Shown: piece by piece, positions 50,091 to 58,992 of the stretch | How positions within the stretch are numbered: position 1 is the first letter of the stretch | Layout of the letters: each line of letters begins with the position of its first letter | Assembly (NCBI RefSeq): GCF_002025665.1 | Contig: NZ_CP018786.1 | Coordinates: 2,542,001 to 2,606,000 of the forward strand | Direction: 5' to 3' | DNA length: 64,000 nucleotides | Source: Chryseobacterium indologenes | GTDB taxonomy: Bacteria; Bacteroidota; Bacteroidia; Flavobacteriales; Weeksellaceae | The notes under the pieces: generated by a model | What the model saw: the letters and a program-made list of their open reading frames with translations, nothing else | The model's database searches: none | Told to the model about the DNA's origin: nothing | Program-made: the position numbers and the translations under genes

Positions 50091-50744
50091 TTGAAAACAA
50101 CCCTAACAGAAGAGAATTACCTGAAAGCTTTGTTTCATTTAGTTGACAATGAAGGAAAGGTTACGATTAATGAGCTCAGCAAATTTTTAAATGTAAAAAT
50201 GCCGAGTGTCAATAACATGATGAAGAAATTTGCGGAAAAAAAATGGGTCATTTATGAAACCTACAAACCCTTAATCGTGACAGAAAGCGGGAGACGTGAA
50301 GCTGCCCTGGTTGTTCGTAAACACCGGCTTACCGAAATGTTCCTGGTTAAGAAAATGAATTTCGGCTGGGAAAACGTTCATGAGATTGCAGAACAGCTTG
50401 AGCATGTGCATTCTCAAATCTTTTTTGATAAAATGGACGAAATTCTGGATCATCCTAAATTCGATCCTCATGGAGAACCTATTCCTGATAAAGACGGTAA
50501 TATTATCGCCCAGGATCTGCAAAAATTAAGCAGTTGTGAACCGGGAGAAAATGTAACTTTCGCCTCTGTTACCCTTTCCGATGATGCTTTCCTGACGTAT
50601 CTGAACGACAGAAAATTACTTCTCAATACAAAAGTAAAAATTGTAAAAATAGAAAGTTTTGATAAATCAATGACGATAGAAATTGAGGGCAAAACAGAAA
50701 TTTTAAGCAAAAAGGCGACTGAGAAAATACTGGTTAAGAAATAA
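50091..50744 (+). CDS. DtxR/MntR-family metal-dependent regulator
   Basis: 217 residues, starting at TTG (50091) because that gives the usual N-terminus KTTLTEENYLKALFHLVDN. Residues 1-70 hold the winged HTH (VTINELSKFLNVKMPSVNNMMKKFAEKKWVIYE), 70-140 the dimer/metal domain (RKHRLTEMFLV, HEIAEQLEHVHSQIFFDKMDEIL and HPKFDPHGEPIP), and the rest an FeoA/SH3-like domain (EPGENVTFASVTLSD). Metal ligand residues His, Glu and Cys-like positions are present but Mn versus Fe cannot be decided. Overlap of its promoter with a dyad fits self-control. Confidence 0.92.
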   Translation: MKTTLTEENYLKALFHLVDNEGKVTINELSKFLNVKMPSVNNMMKKFAEKKWVIYETYKPLIVTESGRREAALVVRKHRLTEMFLVKKMNFGWENVHEIAEQLEHVHSQIFFDKMDEILDHPKFDPHGEPIPDKDGNIIAQDLQKLSSCEPGENVTFASVTLSDDAFLTYLNDRKLLLNTKVKIVKIESFDKSMTIEIEGKTEILSKKATEKILVKK

Positions 50745-50764
50745 GTCATTAAAACTGAGAAAAT

Positions 50765-50797
50765 AAACCTCACACGTTTTTATAACCTGTGAGGTTT
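50765..50797 (+). terminator. Terminator of the DtxR-family gene
   Basis: 10-bp stem AAACCTCACA / TGTGAGGTTT with a 13-base loop, followed by GTTATTTT. Confidence 0.8.
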
Positions 50798-50811
50798 GTT
50801 ATTTTACAAAA

Positions 50812-51069
50812 AGCATCATAAACAACTTAATTGACCAGATAGATCAAGCACAGACATTATTCACCTCTGCTCCTGAAGTTCAGCAATGTTACTACGTGAC
50901 GGGAGAGTCAGATTTTGTATTGATTATTGTTGTTTCTTCTATGAAAGACTATGAACAGCTTACCCGCAGAATATTTTATGGTAATGATAATATCAAACAT
51001 TTCAGAACGTTAGTTTCTATGAATACAGTAAAATCAGGACTTGAAATTCCTATTCATATGTTGTTGTAA
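50812..51069 (+). pseudogene. Lrp/AsnC family regulator remnant (C-terminal ligand-binding domain only)
   Basis: The frame 50812-51069 reads INNLIDQIDQAQTLFTSAPE, VQQCYYVTGESDFVLIIVVS, YEQLTRRIFYGNDNIKHFRT and MNTVKSGLEIPIHML to a TAA. This is the C-terminal half of an Lrp/AsnC protein (RAM domain), with no start codon and no HTH half. The upstream DNA is the terminator of the DtxR gene. It is a truncated relic without a promoter. Confidence 0.82.
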
Positions 51070-51158
51070 CATTATAAATGTGAAGAAGTAATTTTACCTG
51101 AAATCGTTAAAAAACGGTTAAACTCCCTTTTTACATTATCCGGAAAATTATTTTTAGT

Positions 51159-51166
51159 TAGGTTTG
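51159..51166 (+). promoter_or_regulatory. -7 box of the metallo-beta-lactamase gene
   Basis: TAGGTTTG, 67 bases before the ATG. No TTG in the standard window upstream. Confidence 0.5.
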
Positions 51167-51233
51167 CAAAACAATCTACCGACTTTGTCTTTTCTGACAA
51201 ATACAAACATTTTAATTATTACTTTAAAAAATT

Positions 51234-51962
51234 ATGAAAAAAAGCATTCCGTTTTTTATTATTTCGATGTTGCTAAGCCCATTGGCAAATGCCCAAACCA
51301 CTCAGATAAGAGACTTTGTAATTGAACCACAGATTCAACCCAATTTTTATATTTATAAAACTTTCGGGGTATTCGGAGGTAAAGAATATTCTACCAATGC
51401 CGTTTATCTGGTGACCAAAAAAGGGGTTGTTTTGTTTGATGTTCCCTGGCAGAAAACACAGTATCAAAGTCTTTTGGATACAATTCAAAAACGTCATCAT
51501 CTTCCTGTGATAGCTGTATTTGCAACGCATTCACATGAAGACAGAGCCGGAGATTTAAGCTTTTATAATAAGAAAGGGATCAAAACCTACGCTACAGCGA
51601 AAACCAACGAGCTTTTGAAGAAAGATGGAAAAGCAACTTCTACAGAACTTATTAAAACAGGAAAACCTTACCATATTGGTGGAGAAGAATTTATAGTAGA
51701 CTTTCTTGGTGAAGGACATACTGCTGATAATGTAGTGGTTTGGTTTCCAAAATATAAAATACTTGATGGAGGATGTCTTGTCAAGAGCAAAGCAGCCGTT
51801 GATCTTGGCTACACGGGAGAAGCCAACGTTGCACAATGGCCGCAAACCATGACAAAACTTAAAAACAAATATTCACAAGCTACCCTGATTATTCCTGGAC
51901 ACGATGAATGGAAAGGAGGCGGACACGTAGAACATACGCTTGATCTTCTGAACAAAAAATAA
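51234..51962 (+). CDS. bla: Subclass B1 metallo-beta-lactamase (IND/CGB/CIA type)
   Basis: 242 residues with a signal peptide (residues 1-20, ending ANA). It hydrolyses beta-lactams including carbapenems with two zinc ions. All six B1 ligands are visible: His99, His101 and Asp103 in HSHED, His162 in GEGHTADN, Cys181 in DGGCLVKS and His223 in PGHDEW. The wording of the sequence is very like the chromosomal enzymes of Chryseobacterium that I know (IND, CGB-1, CIA-1); I cannot give the identity without a search. The gene stands alone with no integron or insertion sequence, so it is intrinsic. Confidence 0.95.
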   Translation: MKKSIPFFIISMLLSPLANAQTTQIRDFVIEPQIQPNFYIYKTFGVFGGKEYSTNAVYLVTKKGVVLFDVPWQKTQYQSLLDTIQKRHHLPVIAVFATHSHEDRAGDLSFYNKKGIKTYATAKTNELLKKDGKATSTELIKTGKPYHIGGEEFIVDFLGEGHTADNVVVWFPKYKILDGGCLVKSKAAVDLGYTGEANVAQWPQTMTKLKNKYSQATLIIPGHDEWKGGGHVEHTLDLLNKK

Positions 51963-51968
51963 AATCGG

Positions 51969-51994
51969 AGCGCCCTGACGAATGCCAGGGCGCT
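51969..51994 (+). terminator. Terminator of the beta-lactamase gene
   Basis: Perfect 9-bp GC-rich stem AGCGCCCTG / CAGGGCGCT with an 8-base loop; only a short T tract follows. Confidence 0.75.
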
Positions 51995-52009
51995 TCAAAT
52001 TTTAAACCA

Positions 52010-53179
52010 TCATATATTTTCTAAAAGTTGTGATACTTTTTCAATTTCTTCCATCGTATTGAAATAATGGGGAGATAGCCGGATCGCGTGGTCTACATTT
52101 TTATAGGAAAAATCAATTAAAGCATCCTCTCTGTGGTTTTCCTTAAAAAACACCTTATGATCACTCAAAGCCTTATGGATTTTTTCTACCTTTCCATCTG
52201 CCTGGCAAAAAGTAACAATACTGCTTAACCTGTTTCCTTTATCCAACACTCTGAAATCATTATTCTGCAGATTGATTCTTAATGTATCTGCCAACTTCCG
52301 GTTGTAGCTCTCAATCTGATCCATTCCAATGACATTGGCATAGCGCAAAGCTTCTGCAAATCCCACCAAAGCAGCATAAGGTCTTTCAAAAAGCTCAAAT
52401 CTTTTGGCTGTGTCATAAAGCTGAAAATCATTAAATGCGGTCCATTGAGCACCAAAACTATCTAAAAACAATGGATACATTTTCTGGTTTAATACTTTAT
52501 CTGAAACGTATAAAAATCCAGTTCCTCTTGGTCCTCGCATAAATTTCCTTCCGGTTGCCGTCAGAAAATCACAATGGATTTTTTCTACATCCACCACAAT
52601 CTGTCCTACTGACTGACAAGCATCCACAAGATACAGAACATCATATTGTTTACACAACTTCCCCACTCCTTCTACATTCTGAATTAAACCGGAATTAGTT
52701 GGAATATGAGTAACAGCAATTAATTTAGGATTATGTTTTTTAATTAATCTTTCGAAATCTTCAAGATCCAATTCATGGTCAGGAAGATTGGCGACCCTGA
52801 TGATTTCAATTTGATACCTTTTCTGCAAAGAAATAAAAGCAATCTGATTGGAAATATAATCATCATTGGTGGTAATGATAGAGTCTCCTTCTTTAAAATC
52901 AATACTGGACAAAGCTTTTGCATATCCATCTGTAGAACTGCCTGCAAATGCAATATTGGAAGGCTTTGTATTAATCAATTTTGCCGTCTCTTCGTAAAAC
53001 TGATTGATGAGACCTGGGTTTTGCACCGCTGCCGCATAGCCTCCCAATTCCTGTTCCTGATATAAAAACTTAATGGTAGCCTCCACAACGGTTTTAGGCA
53101 TTAATGATGCGCCTGCACTGTTTAAAAATATTTTATCCGAACATCCCGGAGTATCTTTTCTTATAAACTCTGAATTCAT
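52010..53179 (-). CDS. Class V aminotransferase-fold PLP enzyme (cysteine desulfurase/epimerase-like)
   Basis: 389 residues. IFLNSAGASLMPKTVV and IAFAGSSTDGYAKAL are the early motifs; LYLVDACQSVGQI carries the PLP Asp and Gln, and Lys212 in TATGRKFMRGPRG is the Schiff-base lysine. The wording SVGQIVVDVEKIHCDFLTATG is of the isopenicillin-N-epimerase/NifS-like group rather than IscS, and the active-site cysteine loop is not evident. Substrate unknown. It follows the tss operon on the same strand but a terminator stands between. Confidence 0.88.
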   Translation of the reverse strand: MNSEFIRKDTPGCSDKIFLNSAGASLMPKTVVEATIKFLYQEQELGGYAAAVQNPGLINQFYEETAKLINTKPSNIAFAGSSTDGYAKALSSIDFKEGDSIITTNDDYISNQIAFISLQKRYQIEIIRVANLPDHELDLEDFERLIKKHNPKLIAVTHIPTNSGLIQNVEGVGKLCKQYDVLYLVDACQSVGQIVVDVEKIHCDFLTATGRKFMRGPRGTGFLYVSDKVLNQKMYPLFLDSFGAQWTAFNDFQLYDTAKRFELFERPYAALVGFAEALRYANVIGMDQIESYNRKLADTLRINLQNNDFRVLDKGNRLSSIVTFCQADGKVEKIHKALSDHKVFFKENHREDALIDFSYKNVDHAIRLSPHYFNTMEEIEKVSQLLENI

Positions 53180-53236
53180 TTTATCAATCCTTACAACAAA
53201 TTTACTTTTAATTTTTTCAAAATAAGCCTATAAAAA

Positions 53237-53257
53237 ATCCCGAATTTTCATCCGGGA
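53237..53257 (-). terminator. Terminator of the tssG-tssN-tssK operon
   Basis: On the minus strand TCCCG / CGGGA with a 10-base loop followed by ATTTTTTA. Short but GC-rich stem, immediately after tssK. Confidence 0.65.
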
Positions 53258-53278
53258 CTCTATTTTTACTTAATAATT

Positions 53279-54418
53279 TTAATCTAAAACACTCCAACCT
53301 CTTTTTGGGTTCGTGTTGGTAGAAACTTCCTGCTCATTAACAATGATATTTTCTTTTCTCTGACCGATATAATCAAGCTCGCTCAGTTTAGAGAAGATAA
53401 TTTCAAGGCTTCTCAACATCTGTTGAATATAAAGCAATGGCTCTCCACAATTATGGTGATCATAGTTTGTTTCTGCTACAATAGACAACTGGTTCAATAA
53501 GGTATGAGGAGCAATCTCACTCCATTCCAAACTGTAGTTCAGCATTTCCTCCAATTCTGCAGGAACAAGAAGCTGGGTTGAATTGTATAAATGAAGCGCC
53601 AGTCTTGCAAAAGACTCAATTAAAAATACAGGTGGCTGCCAAGGCGTAATATTTCTGAACTGGAAATACATATCTCCAAAAGTATTCACCATGGTAGTAC
53701 ACAAGAACTTAACGTTTTGTGCCAACGCGGTATTCTGATTTTTATGAGATGCTTTCTGAATGATTTTAAAAGCATACTGCTGAAGATTTCCGATAGATTT
53801 CGCATAGCTGCTGTAATAATCTACCAAAGCCGGATGACTCTGTACAGAAGTACAGGGCGGAATAAAATTGGAATCCACCTGAGCAATATTTCCTTTTAAA
53901 TCTACCTTACCAATGATAAGATAATTTCCACCTGAATAGCTGCTGTTTAAAGACGTTACAGGAAGAAGTTCAATATGGTGATTCGGTTGTGCACTTGGGT
54001 GGCGTGGTGGAATTTCCTCAGGATCAATATCTCCAAAAGGTACTTTATCAAAAGGATTTACAGAGATCAAAATATAATATTCCCCATCAGCCTGTTCTTC
54101 GTTCATTGATTTTGCCAATGATTTCACGCTGATTCGTCTGTCTGTCAACTCAATACGGTATCCTGCCATCGTAACAGCACTGCAACGCTTAATGACAAGC
54201 TGTACATCATTGGTTGCCGTGTTATGAACATCAAAAATGGTACGGTCTGTAAATTCATTGGAAATAGGTAAAAGTCCGTAGTTATATGTAGTAATTCCAA
54301 GGGAATTGGAATCTCTGATGGTATCAATTAAGAAATTATCCTGATCATTAAGGTGCCTCTGGGACACTTTCATCCCATCCACCCAATTGATTGCAAAATG
54401 TTTAATAGGCTGTATCAT
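53279..54418 (-). CDS. tssK: Type VI secretion baseplate protein TssK (Bacteroidota type)
   Basis: 379 residues matching TssK of the T6SS-iii subtype: INWVDGMKVSQRHLNDQDNF at the start is its N-terminal signature, and YDHHNCGEPLLYIQQMLRSLEIIFSKL the C-terminal helical domain. TssK trimers connect the baseplate to the membrane complex. It is the last of three tss genes, 27 bases after tssN. Confidence 0.88.
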   Translation of the reverse strand: MIQPIKHFAINWVDGMKVSQRHLNDQDNFLIDTIRDSNSLGITTYNYGLLPISNEFTDRTIFDVHNTATNDVQLVIKRCSAVTMAGYRIELTDRRISVKSLAKSMNEEQADGEYYILISVNPFDKVPFGDIDPEEIPPRHPSAQPNHHIELLPVTSLNSSYSGGNYLIIGKVDLKGNIAQVDSNFIPPCTSVQSHPALVDYYSSYAKSIGNLQQYAFKIIQKASHKNQNTALAQNVKFLCTTMVNTFGDMYFQFRNITPWQPPVFLIESFARLALHLYNSTQLLVPAELEEMLNYSLEWSEIAPHTLLNQLSIVAETNYDHHNCGEPLLYIQQMLRSLEIIFSKLSELDYIGQRKENIIVNEQEVSTNTNPKRGWSVLD

Positions 54419-54444
54419 GTTTAATACTTTTTAATTTTTTGTGT

Positions 54445-55347
54445 TTATGATTTTCTTGTGACTCCCTCCTCTTCATGCTGAATAACTCTCTTACAAATCA
54501 CCACTTCATTTTCAGAAATGTTGTTTGTCGTAATGTCGTGGTCGAAATCTATATATTTTCTAAAGCTGAAAAACGATTTTTTAGTGTAAAAGATCCAGTA
54601 GTAAGGCTCATTTCCTTCGTCTGAAAGGTGAATAATAGAACCTGGATTTTTGTGGTTGTAATCATCCACCACTCTGTAGAACCAATCTCCGAAAGTAACT
54701 CCTGTAGGAAGCGTTTTTGCTTTAATTCTGAAACGGTTGGTATCTTCTAATTTTTTGCTCAGTTCAACATTCAGTACCATCAATCTGTCAAAATCTGCAC
54801 CTTCAAAATCAGGAAGTTTCTGCTCCGGTGAATATCTCCAAGTTTTATAAATATCAAAAGGAATACTGATAAACTGAATATAGCAGTAATAAAATACCAT
54901 CGGAACCACAAAGATGACCATACTTGTAGCTGCCATTACAGCATATCCTGTGCCTTTGCTCATCCAGTTAAAAATCAGAGTGAAAAGATATCCTCCCAAA
55001 GCCATACACGTTAATGAAAGAATAGACTCAAACAGAATACTCATTGCCAGAGAATCAATATGCTTTTTGAAATATTTATGTAACAGATTCACATGAATAA
55101 TCCCAAAAATAAGATAAATAACCTGTGCAATAAGGTACCAGTACGGATTAAAAAGGTTTCCCGCAAATCCAAAAACACCCGGGATAGCCAGACATAAGCT
55201 GCAAAGCAGTACGTATATAATAATTACTTTAATTTTGATCGCAGGTTTATTTCTCCTGATTACACCGAGTATAACCATCATAATAATTGCGATTAAAGGC
55301 ATTAAGATATACCTTAAAAAAATACCTTTTACTGAAGAAATTTCCAT
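54445..55347 (-). CDS. tssN: Type VI secretion membrane protein TssN (T6SS-iii specific)
   Basis: 300 residues with five N-terminal membrane helices (to about residue 170) and a soluble C-terminal domain (DFEGADFDRLMVLNVELSKK and YYWIFYTKKSFFSFRKYID). TssN is found only in the Bacteroidota T6SS and lies between TssK and TssG there, as here. It probably replaces part of the TssJLM membrane complex. Confidence 0.82.
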   Translation of the reverse strand: MEISSVKGIFLRYILMPLIAIIMMVILGVIRRNKPAIKIKVIIIYVLLCSLCLAIPGVFGFAGNLFNPYWYLIAQVIYLIFGIIHVNLLHKYFKKHIDSLAMSILFESILSLTCMALGGYLFTLIFNWMSKGTGYAVMAATSMVIFVVPMVFYYCYIQFISIPFDIYKTWRYSPEQKLPDFEGADFDRLMVLNVELSKKLEDTNRFRIKAKTLPTGVTFGDWFYRVVDDYNHKNPGSIIHLSDEGNEPYYWIFYTKKSFFSFRKYIDFDHDITTNNISENEVVICKRVIQHEEEGVTRKS

Positions 55348-55401
55348 TTGTTTCTTTTCGAATTTATACTTTGTTGGTAGCTGTAAATATAATAAAATAA
55401 T

Positions 55402-56343
55402 TTAGAGGAATGTAGAGTATCCAAGGCGGCTGGCATTTCTTTCATCGTCTTCAAGACTGAATGAATATTCCTCTTTTTCTGTAACAAAATTCTCTTCCAC
55501 ATCTACTGTTACAGGAAGAAAATAATCATACAGTGCCTGAAGCACATTTCTGAAAGGACTTCCAGGAATATACTTCTTCATATCCCCATAAGGAATAGGT
55601 CCAATGTTCACCACCCAATTTCGCTGTCCATCCATATGAGGCCCGCTTGGAATATAGGTGACTCCTAATCTCGAATTTCCCAATAACATGGAATCGTCAT
55701 TTTTCTCAATTCCGTCAATAATATTAGGAGAAAAAGTAACTTGTACCGGTACCTGCAGAAAAGCAGTCATGCATCTTTCAAACCATCTTTTGTCTCCTCT
55801 TATCTGGTGGAAAAATGGTAAAATATGCATAAAAATATAGGCACTCTGCTTGTCCAGCATTTTGATCATAGGCCAAAGCTCACTTACTGTTTCCAGTAAA
55901 GAATCTGTACTGCTTGTAATATCAAATTCTGATTCTTTAAGCAAAGCACTGATTTCTGTAAAAAATACTTCCAGCTCAAAAGGTCGGAAAAACTTACGGG
56001 CATCATCTTCTACCCTTTTCTGTTTCCGGATTTCCCTTACCACAGTATCTACATTCTTTCTGGAAGCCCCGAGAGACGGCGGATGAAATAAACCTTCCGG
56101 AAGATAATCGTAAATACCTTCTCTGTAGCTCTCTATAGTAAAGACTTCCTCATCAAATCCTAAATAACTGCTTGAAATACTTTTAATGTCTTTCAGGTAA
56201 GCACGGTCGTTTACACCAACCCTCTCTATGAATATATTGCTTACCGCACGGTGGTATTTCAAAAGGTTAACAGCTACAGCTTCAGCCTTAAAGTCTGTCT
56301 GCAGCTTATTGTAATGCATATCTACAATATTACTCTCATACAT
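55402..56343 (-). CDS. tssG: Type VI secretion baseplate protein TssG (Bacteroidota type)
   Basis: 313 residues. KFFRPFELEVFFTEI, PHMDGQRNWVVNIGPIPYGDMKKYIPGS and the terminal RLGYSTFL (the LG-x-T-x-L end of TssG proteins) identify it. It is a baseplate wedge protein together with TssF. The gene starts the three-gene operon. Assignment is less certain than TssK because this subtype is divergent. tssF, tssB, tssC and tssE, tssH, hcp and vgrG are not in the window. Confidence 0.78.
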   Translation of the reverse strand: MYESNIVDMHYNKLQTDFKAEAVAVNLLKYHRAVSNIFIERVGVNDRAYLKDIKSISSSYLGFDEEVFTIESYREGIYDYLPEGLFHPPSLGASRKNVDTVVREIRKQKRVEDDARKFFRPFELEVFFTEISALLKESEFDITSSTDSLLETVSELWPMIKMLDKQSAYIFMHILPFFHQIRGDKRWFERCMTAFLQVPVQVTFSPNIIDGIEKNDDSMLLGNSRLGVTYIPSGPHMDGQRNWVVNIGPIPYGDMKKYIPGSPFRNVLQALYDYFLPVTVDVEENFVTEKEEYSFSLEDDERNASRLGYSTFL

Positions 56344-56550
56344 AGTGTTTCCTCTGATTATGACTTGTAAAGATAATATATCTCATAAGTTTGAAAAAAT
56401 ATTTTTACAACAATTTTATTTTAAAAGTAGTAATTTATTGACATTAATAGGAATAATTTTCTACAAATTCCGTGAAAATACGGTAAATAGACTATTTATT
56501 TGTTTTTTAGAATTTAAAATTAACTATTCAGAACCAATTGTTTAGAGTGT

Positions 56551-56600
56551 GAGGTTCAAGGTTCAAGGTTCAAGGTTTAAAGTTTAAAATTTAAAATTCG
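56551..56600 (+). repeat. Short tandem repeat of GGTTCAA units
   Basis: GAGGTTCAAGGTTCAAGG, then TTCAAGGTTTAAAG and similar degenerate units; related in style to the G-rich strands of the repeats at 44412 and 45063. Confidence 0.7.
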
Positions 56601-56778
56601 GGAGTTAAGGTTTTAATTTAGGTTTATATAGAATATGAAGAGTTTTACACCTTTATCTTCAATGTTTTCTATTCTTTTCAAACCTAAGATTATTATGTAT
56701 TTATTTACATTAAATTTTATTAACATTATCTTATAGAATAAATTCAGCATTATGTATGCTCATTCCGAAAGTGGGCCG

Positions 56779-56786
56779 TATCTTTG
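56779..56786 (+). promoter_or_regulatory. -7 box of the S1/P1 nuclease gene
   Basis: TATCTTTG, 23 bases before the ATG at 56810. Confidence 0.6.
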
Positions 56787-56809
56787 CAGACTGAAAATTG
56801 TTATTTAAA

Positions 56810-57601
56810 ATGAAAAGTATTTATTCTAAAATTCTGATTTTAGCATTCATGGCCTCTTCACTTTATTCTTATGCGTGGGGATTAACGGGACACAGGGTGA
56901 TTGCAGACATTGCACAAAACCACCTTTCCCGCAAAGCAAGAAGAGAGATTAAAAAAATCATGGGAAAAGAGCGTCTGGCTTATTGGGCGAACTGGCCGGA
57001 TTTTATAAAATCTGACACTACAGGTGCATGGAAGCAGGCTTCTTCATGGCATTATGTAAACATTGATCCGATGACTGATTTTAAAGCTTTTGAACAAAAT
57101 CTAAAAGCACAGGCAGGACCAAGCCTTTATACTCAGGTAAATACATTGTCCAGCCAGATCAAAGACAAAAACACTTCTGAAAAAGACAGAAAAATTGCCT
57201 TAATCTTCCTTATCCACATTATGGGAGACCTTGCACAGCCACTTCACGTAGGAAGAGCTGAAGATTTGGGTGGAAACAAAATCAATGTTACCTATTTCGG
57301 GGAAAAAACCAATTTACACTCTGTTTGGGATGGAAAATTAGTAGATTCTCAAAAATACAGCTACACTGAATATTCCAAGCTTTTAGATATCAAATCTAAA
57401 GAAGAAGTAGCACAGATTCAATCCGGAACACTGGAAGACTGGTTGTATGATTCTCATAAAATCGCCAACAAGATTTATGCACAGACTCCAAACGATTCTA
57501 AGTTATCTTATGACTATCAGTATAAATTCAATGAAACAATGGAAAGACAATTGTTGTACGGAGGATTGAGACTGGCAAAAGTATTGAATGAGCTTTTCTA
57601 A
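56810..57601 (+). CDS. Secreted S1/P1-type nuclease
   Basis: 263 residues from the ATG at 56810 (a TTG lies four codons upstream). A signal peptide (1-22) is removed to expose Trp23, the N-terminal zinc ligand characteristic of the family: WGLTGHRVIADIAQ. Further zinc ligands are in WANWPDFIKSD, ASSWHYVNID, FLIHIMGDLAQPLHVG and GGNKINVTYFG with HSVWDGKLVD. These enzymes cut single-stranded DNA and RNA outside the cell and may release phosphate or nucleosides. Monocistronic with a UUCG-loop terminator. Confidence 0.94.
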   Translation: MKSIYSKILILAFMASSLYSYAWGLTGHRVIADIAQNHLSRKARREIKKIMGKERLAYWANWPDFIKSDTTGAWKQASSWHYVNIDPMTDFKAFEQNLKAQAGPSLYTQVNTLSSQIKDKNTSEKDRKIALIFLIHIMGDLAQPLHVGRAEDLGGNKINVTYFGEKTNLHSVWDGKLVDSQKYSYTEYSKLLDIKSKEEVAQIQSGTLEDWLYDSHKIANKIYAQTPNDSKLSYDYQYKFNETMERQLLYGGLRLAKVLNELF

Positions 57602-57939
57602 GTAGAATTTCGAGTTGCAGGTTTCGGGTTTTTAACCCAATACAATTTAAAATATAACTCTTAGAGATAAAAACGGGACTTCGGTTTCGTTTTTTTTGTT
57701 TAAAGTTTAAGGAATTGACAGGTTTCTCGAATGAATGCCAGGGTTTTGATTACTAATTTAAATTTTATTTTCAAAACAAGAAATAACATAAAACACTTTA
57801 TATCAGTGAATTAAATTATTTTAAATGTACATTAATGTATTTTACTTTATATATTGTACAAAAAATATTGCACCTTGTGTAACCTTTTTACCTTTTCATA
57901 CGTATATATTATAGTAACTCTTTTTTGAGGATAAAATAA
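57602..57939. other. Gap between the nuclease and rpoD
   Basis: Starts with a G-rich degenerate repeat (57606-57638), then the nuclease terminator at 57669-57698, then AT-rich DNA. A TTGCACCTTGTGTAACC stretch near 57868 may belong to the rpoD promoter, but no TAnnTTTG was found. Confidence 0.45.
57669..57698 (+). terminator. UUCG-loop terminator of the S1/P1 nuclease gene
   Basis: AAACGGGAC-TTCG-GTTTCGTTT (with G-U pairs) followed by a run of T. Confidence 0.75.
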
Positions 57940-58806
57940 ATGAGACAATTAAAAATCACTAAGCAGGTTACCAACCGGGAAACTGCTTCATTAGACAAGT
58001 ATTTGCAGGAAATTGGTAAAGTGGAACTGATCACTGCGGACGAGGAAGTAGAATTGGCACAAAGAATACGTGCAGGTGACAGAGCCGCACTTGAGAAATT
58101 AATCAAAGCCAACCTTCGTTTCGTAGTATCTGTATCTAAGCAATACCAAAATCAAGGTCTTTCTTTACCCGATTTGATTAATGAAGGTAACTTAGGATTA
58201 ATGAAAGCGGCAAAAAGGTACGATGAAACTAGAGGTTTCAAATTTATCTCTTATGCAGTATGGTGGATCCGTCAATCAATCCTACAGGCATTGGCTGAAC
58301 AGTCAAGAATTGTAAGACTACCATTGAACAAGATTGGTTCTATCAACAAAATCAATAAAGCATACGCTCACCTTGAACAGGAAAATGAAAGACCACCTTC
58401 TCCGGAAGAATTGGCTGAAGTTCTTGACATGAGCGAGGAAGATATCAAAGAATCTATGAAAAACTCCGGAAGACACCTGTCTATGGATGCACCTTTAGTA
58501 GAAGGTGAAGATTCTAATCTTTATGATGTATTACGTTCAGGAGAATCTCCAAGTCCTGATAAAGATCTGATGCTGGAATCTCTACAAATCGAGATTGAAA
58601 GAGCATTGAATACTTTGACGCCAAGAGAGGCTGATCTGGTAAGATTGTACTTCGGACTGAACGGAAAACACCCAATGACTTTAGAAGAAATTGGTGAAAC
58701 TTTCGATCTTACAAGAGAGAGAGTTCGTCAGATCAAAGAAAAAGCAATTAAGAGACTAAAACACAATACCAGAAGCAAGATTCTTAAATCTTATCTGGGT
58801 AAATAA
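57940..58806 (+). CDS. rpoD: Primary RNA polymerase sigma factor RpoD (SigA)
   Basis: 288 residues with regions 1.2 ([20 protein letters not shown]), 2 ([37 protein letters not shown]), 3 ([21 protein letters not shown]) and 4 ([39 protein letters not shown]). It lacks region 1.1 and the non-conserved region, the normal size for Bacteroidota sigma-A. It directs transcription from the TTG/TAnnTTTG promoters seen through this window. Monocistronic. Confidence 0.98.
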   Translation: MRQLKITKQVTNRETASLDKYLQEIGKVELITADEEVELAQRIRAGDRAALEKLIKANLRFVVSVSKQYQNQGLSLPDLINEGNLGLMKAAKRYDETRGFKFISYAVWWIRQSILQALAEQSRIVRLPLNKIGSINKINKAYAHLEQENERPPSPEELAEVLDMSEEDIKESMKNSGRHLSMDAPLVEGEDSNLYDVLRSGESPSPDKDLMLESLQIEIERALNTLTPREADLVRLYFGLNGKHPMTLEEIGETFDLTRERVRQIKEKAIKRLKHNTRSKILKSYLGK

Positions 58807-58830
58807 TTTTAGCGTAAAAAATTTTATAGG

Positions 58831-58858
58831 CGGAGTCTGGTTTCAGGCTCCGTTTTTT
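58831..58858 (+). terminator. Rho-independent terminator of rpoD
   Basis: CGGAG-T-CTG and CAG-G-CTCCG pair around a GTTT loop with one mismatch; seven T follow. Confidence 0.85.
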
Positions 58859-58992
58859 TATTGATGTAACATTTTTCAAGGTTTGTTCAACTAATTAAAA
58901 TCATATCCTTTAATCTCTTGTGTTAGAATTGAAATGATTAATTTTAGTTGCTTTGGATATGAAGCTGATTTTCAACCAAAACAAAACATACT

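Larger units (their letters stand above)
56344..56809. other. Intergenic region upstream of tssG
   Basis: 466 bases between divergent genes. Contains the tandem GGTTCAA repeat (56551-56600) and the nuclease promoter (56779-56786). The rest is AT-rich. A 66-codon open frame at 56345-56545 is not coding-like in composition and is likely chance. Confidence 0.5.

Noticed and set aside
56345-56545. 66-residue + strand ORF upstream of the nuclease
   Set aside because: AT-driven open frame in intergenic DNA, with no promoter at a suitable place and no recognisable pattern.
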